From positions 1-39,734 of the forward strand of contig CANQPH010000027.1 in the NCBI GenBank assembly GCA_947625675.1: a DNA stretch of 39,734 nucleotides. Direction: 5' to 3'. Shown one piece after another: positions 7,336 to 16,527 of the stretch; positions within the stretch are counted from its first letter, which is position 1; each line of letters opens with the position of its first letter. The stretch is from an uncultured Acetatifactor sp. (GTDB lineage Bacteria; Bacillota; Clostridia; Lachnospirales; Lachnospiraceae). Both the position numbers and the translations under genes were made by a program. The notes under the pieces are model-generated. The model was not told the origin of the DNA, ran no database searches, and worked only from the letters and a program-made list of their open reading frames with translations.

Positions 7336-8271
7336 ATGAAAGAAAACACAGCCTATCGCTCCGGCTTCGTGACGATCATCGGCCGGCCCAACGTGGGAAA
7401 GTCCACTTTGATGAACCATCTCATCGGTCAGAAGATCGCCATCACCTCCAGCAAGCCCCAGACCACCCGCAACAGGATCCAGACGGTGCTTTCCCTGCCG
7501 GAGGGACAGATCGTGTTCCTGGATACCCCGGGGATCCACAAGGCCAAAAACAAGCTGGGGGACTACATGGTGCATGTGGCGGAGCATACGCTGAAGGAGG
7601 TGGACGTGATCCTGTGGCTGGTGGAGCCCACCACCTACATCGGCGCAGGGGAGCGTCACATCATCGAGGTGCTGAAGGGGATCGGGACGCCGGTGTTCCT
7701 GGTGATCAACAAGATGGACACCATTCGGAAGGACGAGGTGCTGGCGGTGATCGACGTCTACCGCAGGGAGCTGGATTTCCAGGAAGTGGTGCCGGTTTCC
7801 GCCCTGAAGGGCGACAATACGGACGTCCTGGTGCAGTGCATTCTCAAGTATCTTCCGGAGGGCCCTGCCTTTTATGACGAGGACACGGTGACGGACCAGC
7901 CCATGCGGGCCATCGTGGCGGAGCTGATCCGGGAGAAGGCCCTGCGCCTGATGCAGGACGAGGTTCCCCACGGCATAGCGGTGACCGTGGAGACCATGAA
8001 ATACCGGAGGGGAAGCAAGGGAGCCCCCGGCATCTATGACATCGAGGCCACCATCATTTGTGAAAAGGATTCCCACAAAGGAATGGTCATCGGCAAGGGC
8101 GGTCAGATGTTGAAAAAAATCGGTTCCGCCGCTCGGCCGGAGATGGAGGAAATGCTGGAGCACAAGGTGAATCTGCAGCTGTGGGTGAAGACCCGCAAGG
8201 ACTGGAGGGACAGCGACACGCTTCTGAAAAATTTTGGCTATGACCCCAAAGACGCCGAGAGCGGCGAATAG
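7336..8271 (+). CDS. era: GTPase Era
   Basis: At 311 residues it is full length for Era, which binds the 3' end of 16S rRNA and supports 30S subunit assembly. The GTPase motifs are all visible: G1 GRPNVGKST (16-24), the switch region with TTRNRIQT, G3 DTPG (about 63-66), and G4 NKMD (about 125-128). The C-terminal KH domain carries the GKGGQMLKKIG loop at about 255-265. GGAG lies 13 bases before the ATG, a slightly long spacing. Followed by the YqzL-like small gene and recO, the usual Firmicutes order. Confidence 0.97.
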   Translation: MKENTAYRSGFVTIIGRPNVGKSTLMNHLIGQKIAITSSKPQTTRNRIQTVLSLPEGQIVFLDTPGIHKAKNKLGDYMVHVAEHTLKEVDVILWLVEPTTYIGAGERHIIEVLKGIGTPVFLVINKMDTIRKDEVLAVIDVYRRELDFQEVVPVSALKGDNTDVLVQCILKYLPEGPAFYDEDTVTDQPMRAIVAELIREKALRLMQDEVPHGIAVTVETMKYRRGSKGAPGIYDIEATIICEKDSHKGMVIGKGGQMLKKIGSAARPEMEEMLEHKVNLQLWVKTRKDWRDSDTLLKNFGYDPKDAESGE

Positions 8272-8289
8272 AAAACGGAAAAAAGCGAA

Positions 8290-8340
8290 CCCTATAAGTG
8301 ACATCAAAGTACGTAAGCGACAGCAAAGCACTTTACAGGG
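8290..8340. repeat. imperfect hairpin before the YqzL-like gene
   Basis: CCCTATAAGTG (8290-8300) pairs imperfectly with CACTTTACAGGG (8329-8340). Between them a degenerate direct repeat is visible (AGTGACATCAAAG and AGCGACAGCAAAG). There is no T-run. Confidence 0.4.
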
Positions 8341-8352
8341 GGAGCGATCAGG

Positions 8353-8529
8353 ATGAAATCATGGAATTACTGGCAGCAATTTGTAAATACCGGCAGAGTG
8401 GAAGATTATCTGGAGTATGCGAGGAACAAGGAGCAAAGGAGACTGCCGGAGGGAGTAGATCGGCATGCAGGGATCTGTATGGGTAACGGGAATGGTACTG
8501 AAGCAGGCGCCTATCGGGGAGTACGATAG
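8353..8529 (+). CDS. YqzL-like small protein
   Basis: A 58-codon frame beginning MKSWNYWQQFVNTGRVEDYLEYARN. The pattern 'W..F..TG.v..YL.y' matches the small YqzL protein found between era and recO in Bacillus and relatives; its function is unknown. AGGGGG lies about 10 bases before the ATG. The last 65 nt (22 codons including the stop) overlap the start of recO in another frame. The tail, rich in Gly, Asn and Arg, is therefore shaped partly by recO coding. Confidence 0.75.
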   Translation: MKSWNYWQQFVNTGRVEDYLEYARNKEQRRLPEGVDRHAGICMGNGNGTEAGAYRGVR

Positions 8530-9115
8530 GCGCATCTGCCTTTTAACCCTGGAGAGGGGGAAGATTTCCGCCTTCGCCAGGGGGGCCAGGAAGCAGGGGA
8601 GCAGGCTGGCGGCGCAGACCAGCCCCTTTTCCTTCGGAAGCTTCAGGCTGTATGAGGGAAAGGATTCTTACACGGTTCTGGAGGCCAATATACAGAATTA
8701 TTTCGAGGAATTGAGGGAGGATTACGTCGGGGCCTATTACGGCATGTATTTCGCCGAAGTGGCAGATTATTACGGCCGGGAAAACAACGACGACCGCAGT
8801 CTCCTGGCCCTGTTGTACCAGAGTCTGCGGGCCCTCTGCGCACCGGCCCTGCCCAGGCCCCTGGTCCGATGCGTGTTCGAGATCCGTTCTCTCGTGGTGA
8901 GCGGGGAATATCCGGGACCTCCCCGGGAAGGGGATTTTCTGGAATCCACGGTCTACGCCCTGGAGTACATAGCGGGCAGTCCCATCGAGAAGCTTTATAC
9001 GTTTACCGTGACGGAGGAGGTGCTTCGGGAACTGCAGCGGATTGCGGACGGGTACAGGCGGCAGTTTATGGACCGGGAAATGAAAAGCCTGGAAATATTG
9101 CAAACTCTGTGTTGA
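8465..9115 (+). CDS. recO: DNA repair protein RecO
   Basis: RecO anneals single strands and, with RecR, loads RecA on SSB-coated DNA. The N-terminal OB-fold signature is clear: VTGMVLKQAPIGEYDRRICLLTLERGKISAFARGARK. A helical region with LREDYVGAYYGMYFAEVADY follows. At 216 residues it is a little shorter than the usual 240-260, and the zinc cysteine cluster of some RecO proteins is not seen. The start at 8465 lies inside the YqzL-like gene, with GAGGGA upstream. A promoter for the next gene begins at its stop codon. Confidence 0.9.
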   Translation: MQGSVWVTGMVLKQAPIGEYDRRICLLTLERGKISAFARGARKQGSRLAAQTSPFSFGSFRLYEGKDSYTVLEANIQNYFEELREDYVGAYYGMYFAEVADYYGRENNDDRSLLALLYQSLRALCAPALPRPLVRCVFEIRSLVVSGEYPGPPREGDFLESTVYALEYIAGSPIEKLYTFTVTEEVLRELQRIADGYRRQFMDREMKSLEILQTLC

Positions 9116-9140
9116 AAAATTCTTATAGATTTGATATGAT
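9112..9140 (+). promoter_or_regulatory. sigma-A promoter for the lipoprotein gene
   Basis: TTGAAA (9112-9117) and TATGAT (9135-9140) with a 17-bp spacer. The -35 box overlaps the recO stop codon. Confidence 0.65.
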
Positions 9141-9194
9141 AATCTAACGGGTATTTCCAATGGAAACCGTTGGGGGAGGAAGGAGCATTTGATC

Positions 9195-9833
9195 ATGCGA
9201 CAAAAAAGAAGGCCGATGTTCCTGTTGGCGGGGATTCTCGGCCTGTGCGCAGTCTTGTTTTGCGGCTGCGGAAGTGTGCGGCTTCCCGAAGAAGTGGTCG
9301 AATCCGCCCTGGCGGTCTCGAAGACGGGAGAGGTGACGGCCTGGCTGGTGGAAGAGTTTGCCCAGGATTATTATGAGCTTTCCGAGCTGCAGGCCATGGC
9401 CCTGGAAGAGATCGCCGATTACAACGAGACGCACCGGTCTCAAGGTTATGAAGCGGCCGTGGAAGCCGTGGAGCAGTCCGAGGATGGATCCCGGGTCACG
9501 GTCCGGCTCCATTTTAACGGGACGGATGCTTACGAAGCATATACCTATGAAAAGACGAAAACGGAGGTCACTCTGTTTTACGGGACGGTGCAGGAGGCCC
9601 AGCTGGAAGGCCTGATGCCGGACGGGGGACTTGCGGCGGTGAAGGACGGCGCTTCCCTTACCGGGGAGGAACTTCTGCAGATGGCTGGCCGACATGTTCT
9701 CATTACGAATGCGAAGCTGTTGCTCTATGGCCCCATGCGGCCCCAGTATTTGAGCGCAGGGCTTGCGGCGGCGGAGGATGGAAGCGTGGACGCCTCCCAG
9801 GCGGAAGGGATGACCTGCATCCTTTCCAAGTGA
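9195..9833 (+). CDS. small lipoprotein, unknown function
   Basis: I choose ATG 9195 (212 residues). AGGAAGGAG ends 9 bases before it, whereas the TTG at 9189 is too close. The signal sequence is basic (MRQKRRPM), then hydrophobic, and ends in a lipobox-like LFCGC near residue 24, so the protein should be anchored to the outer face of the membrane. The rest is a soluble acidic domain (LPEEVVESALAVSKTGEVTAW...) with a DUF5105/NTF2-like feel, but I cannot assign a family. It has its own promoter and lies between recO and glyQS. Confidence 0.75.
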   Translation: MRQKRRPMFLLAGILGLCAVLFCGCGSVRLPEEVVESALAVSKTGEVTAWLVEEFAQDYYELSELQAMALEEIADYNETHRSQGYEAAVEAVEQSEDGSRVTVRLHFNGTDAYEAYTYEKTKTEVTLFYGTVQEAQLEGLMPDGGLAAVKDGASLTGEELLQMAGRHVLITNAKLLLYGPMRPQYLSAGLAAAEDGSVDASQAEGMTCILSK

Positions 9834-9918
9834 ACGCAGGGGAAGGATCTTTTTTGCCCGGCCCTGAGTCGGCAGGAACGTCACTATACTACGGAATAAG
9901 AAAAGGAGTTAATACAAG

Positions 9919-11310
9919 ATGGAAAAGACATTGGACAAAATCGTGGCGCTCTGTAAGAGCAGAGGGTTTATTTATCCGGGTTCCGAGATCTACGGGGGCC
10001 TGGCCAACACCTGGGATTACGGCAACCTGGGGGTGGAATTGAAGAATAACGTCAAGAAGGCCTGGTGGCAGAAGTTCATCACTGAGAATCCCTACAACGT
10101 GGGCGTGGACTGCGCCATCCTGATGAATCCCCAGACCTGGGTGGCCAGCGGACACCTGGGAAGCTTTTCGGATCCTCTGATGGACTGCAAGGAATGCCAT
10201 GCCAGGTTCCGGGCGGATAAGCTGATCGAGGATTACTGCGCAGAACAGGGCATTGTGCTGGAAGAGAGCGTGGACGGCTGGAGCCAGGAGAAGATGAAGG
10301 CGTTCATCGAGGAGAAGCAGATTCCCTGCCCCGGCTGCGGCGCCACCGATTTCTCCGATATCAAGAAATTCAACCTGATGTTCAAGACCCACCAGGGCGT
10401 CACCCAGGAGTCCGGCACGGACGTGTATCTGCGGCCGGAGACCGCCCAGGGCATTTTCGTGAATTTCAAGAACGTTCAGAGGACCTCCCGCAAGAAGATT
10501 CCCTTCGGCATCGGCCAGATCGGCAAGTCCTTCCGCAACGAGATCACTCCCGGCAACTTCACCTTCCGCACCAGGGAATTTGAACAGATGGAGCTGGAGT
10601 TCTTCTGCGAGCCCGACACGGATCTGGAGTGGTTCCATTATTGGAGAAGCTTCTGTATAGGCTGGCTCGAAAGCCTGGGCATCAAGGCGGAAGAGATGCG
10701 GGTCAGGGATCATTCCAAGGAAGAGCTGAGCTTCTACAGCAAGGCCACCACGGACATCGAGTTCCTCTTCCCCTCCTTTGGATGGGGCGAGCTCTGGGGC
10801 ATTGCAGACAGGACCGACTATGACCTGACCCAGCACATCAAGGTGTCCGGCGAGGATCTGACCTATTTCGACGATGAGAAGAATACCCGTTACGTGCCTT
10901 ACGTCATCGAGCCTTCTCTGGGAGCGGATCGAGTGGTGCTGGCCTTCCTGTGCGCCGCCTATGACGAGGAAGAGCTGGAAGGCGGGGATATGCGCACCGT
11001 GCTGCATTTCCATCCCGCCCTGGCCCCGGTGAAGATCGGCGTGCTGCCTCTCTCCAAGAAGCTTTCGGAGGGTGCGGAGAAGATTTATACGCAGCTGTGC
11101 AAAAAGTATAACTGTGAATATGACGACAGGGGAAATATCGGCAAGAGATACCGCAGGCAGGACGAGATCGGGACCCCCTTCTGCGTGACCTATGATTTCG
11201 ACTCCGAGACCGACGGCTGCGTGACCGTGCGGTTCCGGGATTCCATGGAGCAGGAAAGGGTGGCGATTGCCGATCTGGATGGATATTTTGCGGAGAAGTT
11301 CGCATTTTAA
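9919..11310 (+). CDS. glyS: glycyl-tRNA synthetase (dimeric GlyQS type)
   Basis: At 463 residues it is the single-chain alpha2 type of class II synthetase, charging tRNA-Gly. It begins [27 protein letters not shown], typical of the family. Motif 2 is visible in [30 protein letters not shown], and motif 3 near the end of the catalytic core in [15 protein letters not shown] CxxC...CxxC insert (CKECHARF and [13 protein letters not shown]) looks like a zinc site. The C-terminal anticodon-binding domain starts at about residue 360 ([14 protein letters not shown]). GGAG lies 9 bases upstream of the ATG. I see no T-box in the short leader, although a TATACT -10-like box lies at 9885-9890. Confidence 0.97.
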   Translation: MEKTLDKIVALCKSRGFIYPGSEIYGGLANTWDYGNLGVELKNNVKKAWWQKFITENPYNVGVDCAILMNPQTWVASGHLGSFSDPLMDCKECHARFRADKLIEDYCAEQGIVLEESVDGWSQEKMKAFIEEKQIPCPGCGATDFSDIKKFNLMFKTHQGVTQESGTDVYLRPETAQGIFVNFKNVQRTSRKKIPFGIGQIGKSFRNEITPGNFTFRTREFEQMELEFFCEPDTDLEWFHYWRSFCIGWLESLGIKAEEMRVRDHSKEELSFYSKATTDIEFLFPSFGWGELWGIADRTDYDLTQHIKVSGEDLTYFDDEKNTRYVPYVIEPSLGADRVVLAFLCAAYDEEELEGGDMRTVLHFHPALAPVKIGVLPLSKKLSEGAEKIYTQLCKKYNCEYDDRGNIGKRYRRQDEIGTPFCVTYDFDSETDGCVTVRFRDSMEQERVAIADLDGYFAEKFAF

Positions 11311-11466
11311 GGAGTAAAAAGTTGTTTTCCCTGATCGGTTTTCCCCGGGGAGTTCCGGGGGACGCATGGATGCGATAAAGGATGCAATAGGGAGTGTCGG
11401 AGGCGGTGGAAATGTGGAATTCTGCCGCCTTTCGGTTCTTATGAGGTTCGGGAAGAGGGTGTGGCT

Positions 11467-14400
11467 ATGAACGTGCAGGAGATTTTCGCAGTGCTGGGAA
11501 TCGAGGCGGTGAAGGACGAGCAGGCGATTCGGAGGGCTTACCGGGAAAAACTCGCCGTCACCAATCCGGAGGACAACCCGGAGGGCTTCAAGCGCCTGCG
11601 TCAGGCCTATGAAGAGGCCTGCGCCTATGCCAGGACTGCGGAGGAACCCGAAAAAGAAGAGGACGATACGCCTTCCGGACGCTGGACCGCCCGGGCGGCG
11701 GCATTGTACGCTTCTTTGGCGGGGCGGCAGGACGTGAACCGATGGCGGGAGCTTTTTGAGGACGAGGAATTCCTGTCTCTGGAAGGGGAGGAGGAATGCC
11801 GCAGGAAGCTGCTGCTTTTTTTGCTGGAGCATTTTCGCCTGCCCACGGAGGTCTGGGAGCTTTTGGATGAAAAGCTGGGCCTGGTGCGGGGGGAGAAGGA
11901 GCTGCGGGAGTGGCTTCCCGGGGATTTCGTAACCTATCTGATTCATCGCTGCATTCACGGGGAGGACGTGGATTTCTCCAAGTTTCAGGGGCCGGACGAC
12001 GGGGACGTGGACGCTTACCTCCGCACCACGGAGAGCTGCTGGAGGGCGATCCAGGAAAAGAACTACGAATATGCCGGACAACTGGCGGCGGAAGCTCAGG
12101 AAATGCCGCTGCATCATCCCACGGCGGATATCAACCGGATGTATCTGTTCCTGCAGGAGGGGGAAGAAGCCGCCCTGGAGTTCGGCAGGAAAATCTTGGC
12201 CGAGTATCCCGGAGACGACATGATCATATACCATGTGGCCAGCGTGCTCTGGGGGGCTGGACAAAAAGCGGAGGCGGCGGGACTGTTCGAGGGCCTGAAA
12301 GCGGAGAACGACAACCATTACATGGCCAACCGTTATCTGTCCGAATGGTATTATGAGAAAGGGGACTGGCACAGGGCCAAGAAGTGTGCGGAAGTGGTCA
12401 TCGGCGCAGGGTCGGACCTGGAATTCCGCAAGGTGCTGGCCCGCATCAATGAGAAGCTGGAGGTGGAGTTGCGGGAGCGCATTGAGAAAGACCAGGATCC
12501 GGAAGACATCCTGGAACTGTGCTGGTGTCTGCTGCAGGATGAAAAGTTTTATGAGGGCTTGAAATGCGCCCTTTCCATAGAAGGGAAGCTGCCGGAAGGC
12601 AGACAGGTGGAATACCTGGGATATCTTTCCAAGGTTTACCGGGAATGCGCCATGTATCGGGAAGCCATCGACAAGGCCCATGCCTGGAGGGAGGGGCTTC
12701 GCAAGAAAGTTGCCGAAGAGGCGGGCGCTTCCCGGACCAAGGATCTGGATCGGATCCAGCAGTCCATCATGATCTGCATCAGCGCCTGTCATTGTCTGGG
12801 GTACAGGGAGGAAAGCTATTTTCAGCAGGCCCTGGATGAGATCGCTCAAATGGAGGAGCAGGATCGCAGGCAGATCGGCGTCCTTTTGGAACAGAGCAGG
12901 CTCTACCTGGATATGGCGGAATATGAAAAATGTTTGGAAACGGTGGATATCCTGACCCAGGAGCTGCAGGTGCAGGTGGCCAGGGCCACCGCCATGGAAG
13001 CTTTCCGCAGACAGTGGAATGCGGGGGGCGTGGCCCGGGAGGCCAGGATTTTGATGGAGAGGTTTCCCCAGTATGTTCGGGCCTATGATCTGGTGGGCAA
13101 GGTTTATTCCGACCTGGGGGAGCGGGAAGAGCTGTTTCGGCTCTTAAAGCAGGCCAGGGAAAATCATGTGGAAAGCCCTTTCCTGGAGGCTTACGAATAT
13201 CTGGCGGAGCACGAGGTCCCCAAGGATTATCCTTTCCGGGAGAAACTGGAGGAGTTTGAACGGAAATATAGGACGCCCCTGCAGTATACCGGGGATGAGA
13301 AGCATTTTGAGGAAGGGGAGCAGGTGATCACCAGTCTCTTTCTCATGAATCCCAGGGGCTATATCCTGAACATCAGGGGGCTGTACTACCTGGCCGCCAA
13401 TCGGTGGGAAAAGGCCAGCGCAGATTTTGAGAAGATTTTGGAGGATAATCCGGCGGACGCCTTCGCCTGGAACAACTTGGGCTGCGTCTACGAATATCAG
13501 GGTCTGTATGAAAAGGCCATGCCCTGTTTCCGCAAGGCCATCCTCTATATGAAGGAGGAACCCATGTCCAGCCATTACGGCAACCTGGCCGCCACCTATG
13601 ACAAGGTGGGGGATTATGAGGCGGCGGCTCTGGTGCGCCTTGCCCAGGAGGAGGAGTTCGGGCGGCAGGAACAGGTGGGGGAGCGGCTGATCCGCTGCTA
13701 CAGAAGCGTCGGCAATGAGGAGAAGGCCCTGGAATTCATCGACAAGTATTATAAGCACAAAAAGATATACGGCTGCCGGGAGCGGTGCAGACTGTATCTG
13801 GAAACGGAAAATTGGGAACGGGCGAAAGAAGTCCTGGAGGATTGGAAAGAGCTGCTGCGGACAAAGGGAACTCCCAAGGAACCCAAGGCGCTGGTGGGGA
13901 GATCCGTAAGCGATTATATTGCATATTACGGTTGGTATCTTCTGTTGAGCGCACCGGCGTCTTCCGAAAAGCGCCGCTCCCTGCTGGACCGCTTTATAAG
14001 AGGGTTCTCCCGAAAGCAGTTGATTCACGGGGAGGCGCTGAGGGCTTTGGCCTGTCTGAAGGAAGCTGTATCGAAGCATAAAGAAAACGCATGGTATTCC
14101 AAACGGGGACTCTGCCAGGATTTGGCCATTTTCTGCGCCCTTTTGGGACAAGAGGAGGAGTGCGTCCGTTTCGCCAGGCTCGCCGAACAGGAAGATGAGA
14201 TGCTGCAGGAGAATCGCAGCTACCGGCAGAAAGCGGTTCTGTACCAGCAGGCGCTGACCGCCCTGTTCCTGGAGGGAGAGGATGCGGCGGAGGAGCTCCT
14301 GCGAAAAGAAGGAGAATGTCTTGTCTGCAGGGACTGCGTTTATCCTGTCTGCACGGAGCTTCTGGTGGTGAGGTTCCTCGTGGCGAAGCGGAAGAAGGAT

Positions 14401-14487
14401 GCGGAGGCCTGCGGGGCGATATTGAAGATTTTGAGGGAGAAAGCGCCTTTTTACCTGATGGGGAAGGCGCTGGAGATTTACGGCTGA
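11467..14487 (+). CDS. J-domain-like TPR protein, probable co-chaperone of the adjacent HscC-type Hsp70
   Basis: A protein of about 1006 residues. ATG 11467 has GGAAGAGG 8 bases upstream; the in-frame GTG at 11461 is too close. Residues 3-52 have the helical pattern of a J domain ([10 protein letters not shown]...[11 protein letters not shown]...[12 protein letters not shown]). The HPD tripeptide that stimulates Hsp70 ATPase is replaced by NPE at 33-35. The remainder is helical and contains TPR repeats, clearest at about 630-725 ([42 protein letters not shown]). Such repeats usually bind other proteins. The Hsp70 gene starts 28 bp downstream, so the two are almost certainly one operon. In Escherichia coli, HscC works with the J/TPR-like proteins DjlB and DjlC, a comparable pair. 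Confidence 0.85.
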   Translation: MNVQEIFAVLGIEAVKDEQAIRRAYREKLAVTNPEDNPEGFKRLRQAYEEACAYARTAEEPEKEEDDTPSGRWTARAAALYASLAGRQDVNRWRELFEDEEFLSLEGEEECRRKLLLFLLEHFRLPTEVWELLDEKLGLVRGEKELREWLPGDFVTYLIHRCIHGEDVDFSKFQGPDDGDVDAYLRTTESCWRAIQEKNYEYAGQLAAEAQEMPLHHPTADINRMYLFLQEGEEAALEFGRKILAEYPGDDMIIYHVASVLWGAGQKAEAAGLFEGLKAENDNHYMANRYLSEWYYEKGDWHRAKKCAEVVIGAGSDLEFRKVLARINEKLEVELRERIEKDQDPEDILELCWCLLQDEKFYEGLKCALSIEGKLPEGRQVEYLGYLSKVYRECAMYREAIDKAHAWREGLRKKVAEEAGASRTKDLDRIQQSIMICISACHCLGYREESYFQQALDEIAQMEEQDRRQIGVLLEQSRLYLDMAEYEKCLETVDILTQELQVQVARATAMEAFRRQWNAGGVAREARILMERFPQYVRAYDLVGKVYSDLGEREELFRLLKQARENHVESPFLEAYEYLAEHEVPKDYPFREKLEEFERKYRTPLQYTGDEKHFEEGEQVITSLFLMNPRGYILNIRGLYYLAANRWEKASADFEKILEDNPADAFAWNNLGCVYEYQGLYEKAMPCFRKAILYMKEEPMSSHYGNLAATYDKVGDYEAAALVRLAQEEEFGRQEQVGERLIRCYRSVGNEEKALEFIDKYYKHKKIYGCRERCRLYLETENWERAKEVLEDWKELLRTKGTPKEPKALVGRSVSDYIAYYGWYLLLSAPASSEKRRSLLDRFIRGFSRKQLIHGEALRALACLKEAVSKHKENAWYSKRGLCQDLAIFCALLGQEEECVRFARLAEQEDEMLQENRSYRQKAVLYQQALTALFLEGEDAAEELLRKEGECLVCRDCVYPVCTELLVVRFLVAKRKKDAEACGAILKILREKAPFYLMGKALEIYG

Positions 14488-14515
14488 CGAGGAATTTGGC
14501 CGGAATGGAGAGAAT

Positions 14516-16201
14516 ATGATCGTAGGAATCGATTTGGGCACGACGAATAGTCTGATCGCTTATTTTACAGAAGAGGGCCCCAGGATCATTCCGAATCGTC
14601 TGGGAAAAAATCTGACCCCTTCGGTGGTCAGCGTGGACGAAGAGGGGAACGTGTATGTGGGGGAAACCGCCAGGGAGCGCATGAGCCTGTATCCGGAAAC
14701 GGTGGCTCAGACCTTCAAGCGCAGCATGGGGACGGACCGGGAGTATGTCCTGAGCGGCAGAAAGTACCGGCCGGAGGAACTGTCCAGCCTGGTGCTGCGT
14801 TCCCTCAAGGAGGATGCGGAGACCTATCTGGGGGAGCCGGTGACGGAGGCCGTGATCAGCGTGCCCGCCTATTTTGACGATAAACGGAGAAAAGCCACCA
14901 AGAGGGCGGGGGAGCTGGCGGGGCTCAAGGTGGAACGGATGATCTCGGAGCCCACGGCGGCGGCCGTGGCCTACGGGCTGTACGACAAAACAAGGGACAC
15001 CCGCTTCCTGGTGTTCGACCTGGGCGGGGGCACTTTTGACGTGTCCATCCTGGAGCTCTACCACAATATCCTGGAGGTCCGGGCGGTGGCCGGGGACAAT
15101 TACCTGGGCGGGGAGGACTTCACCGCCGTCATGGCCAAATTGTTTTTGCAGAAATGCGATCTGTCCCTGGGCCTTTTGACGGAAAAGGAACAGGTGCGGC
15201 TCTATAAGCAGGCGGAGAAGGCGAAGCTGTCCATCAGCGATGCGGAGAAGGTGACGGTGACGTGCCTCATCGGGGAAGAGGAAAAGGAAGCCGTCATCGG
15301 GTATCGGGAATACGAGACCGCCTGCGGCGAACTCCTTTCCAAGATCCGGGAACCGGTGAAGAAGAGCCTTTCTGATGCGGGGCTGAAGCTCGCCCAGATC
15401 GACGAGATCCTGCTGATCGGCGGGGCCACCAGGCTGTCCATCGTCAGGGACTTCCTGATCCGGCTGTTCCGGAAGTTCCCGGATACCAAAATGAACCCGG
15501 ACGAGGCGGTGGCCCTGGGGGCCGCCATTCAGGGGGCCATGAAGGAGCGCAACGAGATGGTGAAGGAGGTAATCCTGACGGATGTCTGCTCCTTTACCCT
15601 GGGCACCGAGGTGGTGGTGGAATATGATGAAGGCAAATATGAGGACGGCAGATTCTGCCCCATCATCGAGCGCAACACCGTGATCCCGGCCAGCCACACG
15701 GAACGGCTCTATACCATCCGGGACAACCAGAGCAGGGTGCGAGTCCGGGTGCTCCAGGGCGAGAGCCGGTTCGCCCGCAACAATCTTTTCCTGGGAGAGC
15801 TGGACATCGACATTCCTCCGGCACCCAAGGGGGAGGAAGCGGTGGACGTGACCTACACCTATGATATCAATTCCCTCCTGGAGGTGGAGGTGAAGGTGGT
15901 GTCCACGGGCAAGAGCCAGAAAATGATCATCAAGGGCCAGGACAACACCATGACCGACGAAGAGATCGCCCAGCGCATGGAAGAGCTGGCCTATCTGAAG
16001 GTGCAGCCCAGGGACCAGGAGGAAAACCGGCTGGTGCTGCTGCGGGCGGAACGCATGTATGAGGAATCCTTGGGGGACCGCCGCCGGAAACTGGATCATT
16101 TCCTGAACGCTTTCGAGGGAGCCCTGCGGGACGGGGATGACAAGCGGATCCGGGAGACCAGGGAAGAACTGCTGGAGATACTGGAGGAAGAGGAGTGGTG
16201 A
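14516..16201 (+). CDS. hscC: Hsp70-family chaperone, HscC type
   Basis: A 561-residue Hsp70. Motifs seen are phosphate 1 GIDLGTTNS (4-12), [36 protein letters not shown], phosphate 2 [12 protein letters not shown] (about 168-179), and the adenosine motif [16 protein letters not shown] (about 299). The substrate-binding domain is present, but the C-terminal lid is short. The length is that of HscC (about 556) rather than DnaK (610-640). With its J/TPR partner it likely forms a dedicated chaperone pair, separate from dnaK-dnaJ-grpE. Clients are unknown. GGAGAG precedes the ATG. Confidence 0.88.
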   Translation: MIVGIDLGTTNSLIAYFTEEGPRIIPNRLGKNLTPSVVSVDEEGNVYVGETARERMSLYPETVAQTFKRSMGTDREYVLSGRKYRPEELSSLVLRSLKEDAETYLGEPVTEAVISVPAYFDDKRRKATKRAGELAGLKVERMISEPTAAAVAYGLYDKTRDTRFLVFDLGGGTFDVSILELYHNILEVRAVAGDNYLGGEDFTAVMAKLFLQKCDLSLGLLTEKEQVRLYKQAEKAKLSISDAEKVTVTCLIGEEEKEAVIGYREYETACGELLSKIREPVKKSLSDAGLKLAQIDEILLIGGATRLSIVRDFLIRLFRKFPDTKMNPDEAVALGAAIQGAMKERNEMVKEVILTDVCSFTLGTEVVVEYDEGKYEDGRFCPIIERNTVIPASHTERLYTIRDNQSRVRVRVLQGESRFARNNLFLGELDIDIPPAPKGEEAVDVTYTYDINSLLEVEVKVVSTGKSQKMIIKGQDNTMTDEEIAQRMEELAYLKVQPRDQEENRLVLLRAERMYEESLGDRRRKLDHFLNAFEGALRDGDDKRIRETREELLEILEEEEW

Positions 16202-16260
16202 CGGAGTTACCATTCACGCCCACTTCCCCCTGCATGCGCAAAAAAGCTTGCTATGCCTTG
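16202..16260. other. short intergenic segment before structured element B
   Basis: No gene seen. GCC at 16255-16257 can pair with GGC at 16418-16420, extending the base of element B beyond a small internal loop. Confidence 0.4.
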
Positions 16261-16415
16261 CAGTTCAGAAGCGCCATTCGCAAAGTCGTGCTTACGCACT
16301 TTCCGCTGCGTTGCAGCTTCCTTTGCTCATAAAATGGCGCTTATCCAGCCGCCTGAAACGGATGAAAATTCGTGCGAGCACGATTTTCATCCGAATTCGG
16401 CGGCTGTCTGAACTG
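16261..16415. repeat. structured intergenic element B (related to element C)
   Basis: An 8-bp closing stem (16261-16268 with 16408-16415) encloses two arms. Arm 1 is closed by 10 bp (16269-16278 with 16333-16342). It then continues with GCAAAG/CTTTGC (16280-16285/16321-16326) and inner hairpins including GCTGC-GTT-GCAGC (16305-16317). Arm 2 is closed by GCCGCC/GGCGGC (16348-16353/16399-16404), and its inner hairpin has 11 bp (16359-16369/16383-16393) topped by CGTG/CACG. It shares exact blocks with element C: CAGTTCAG, a 15-mer at 16320-16334, and AGCACGATTTTC at 16377-16388. It lies between hscC and the alaS promoter. Confidence 0.9.
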
Positions 16416-16429
16416 TTGGCAGAAATGAA

Positions 16430-16458
16430 TTGACATTTTCCCGCTTTGTCACTATAAT
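16430..16458 (+). promoter_or_regulatory. consensus sigma-A promoter for alaS
   Basis: TTGACA (16430-16435) and TATAAT (16453-16458) with a 17-bp spacer, a perfect consensus. It begins 14 bp after element B. The leader of about 65 nt shows no T-box. Confidence 0.9.
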
Positions 16459-16527
16459 GGTGGGGAATGCGAGGAAGGACGGCCCTTCTGAAAATAATAG
16501 AAACGATAGACTGGAGAAGACAGATCC

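Noticed and set aside
9889..12849. 986-codon open frame on the minus strand
   Set aside because: It covers glyQS and part of the J/TPR gene, both strongly supported on the plus strand. The product is His/Leu/Gln-rich, as expected for the reverse of GC-rich genes.
13994..16213. 739-codon open frame on the minus strand
   Set aside because: It is a shadow of hscC and the end of the J/TPR gene; it has no recognisable domain and no ribosome site.
16416..16527. T-box riboswitch before alaS
   Set aside because: No T-box consensus or long specifier stem is visible in the short leader; likewise none before glyQS.
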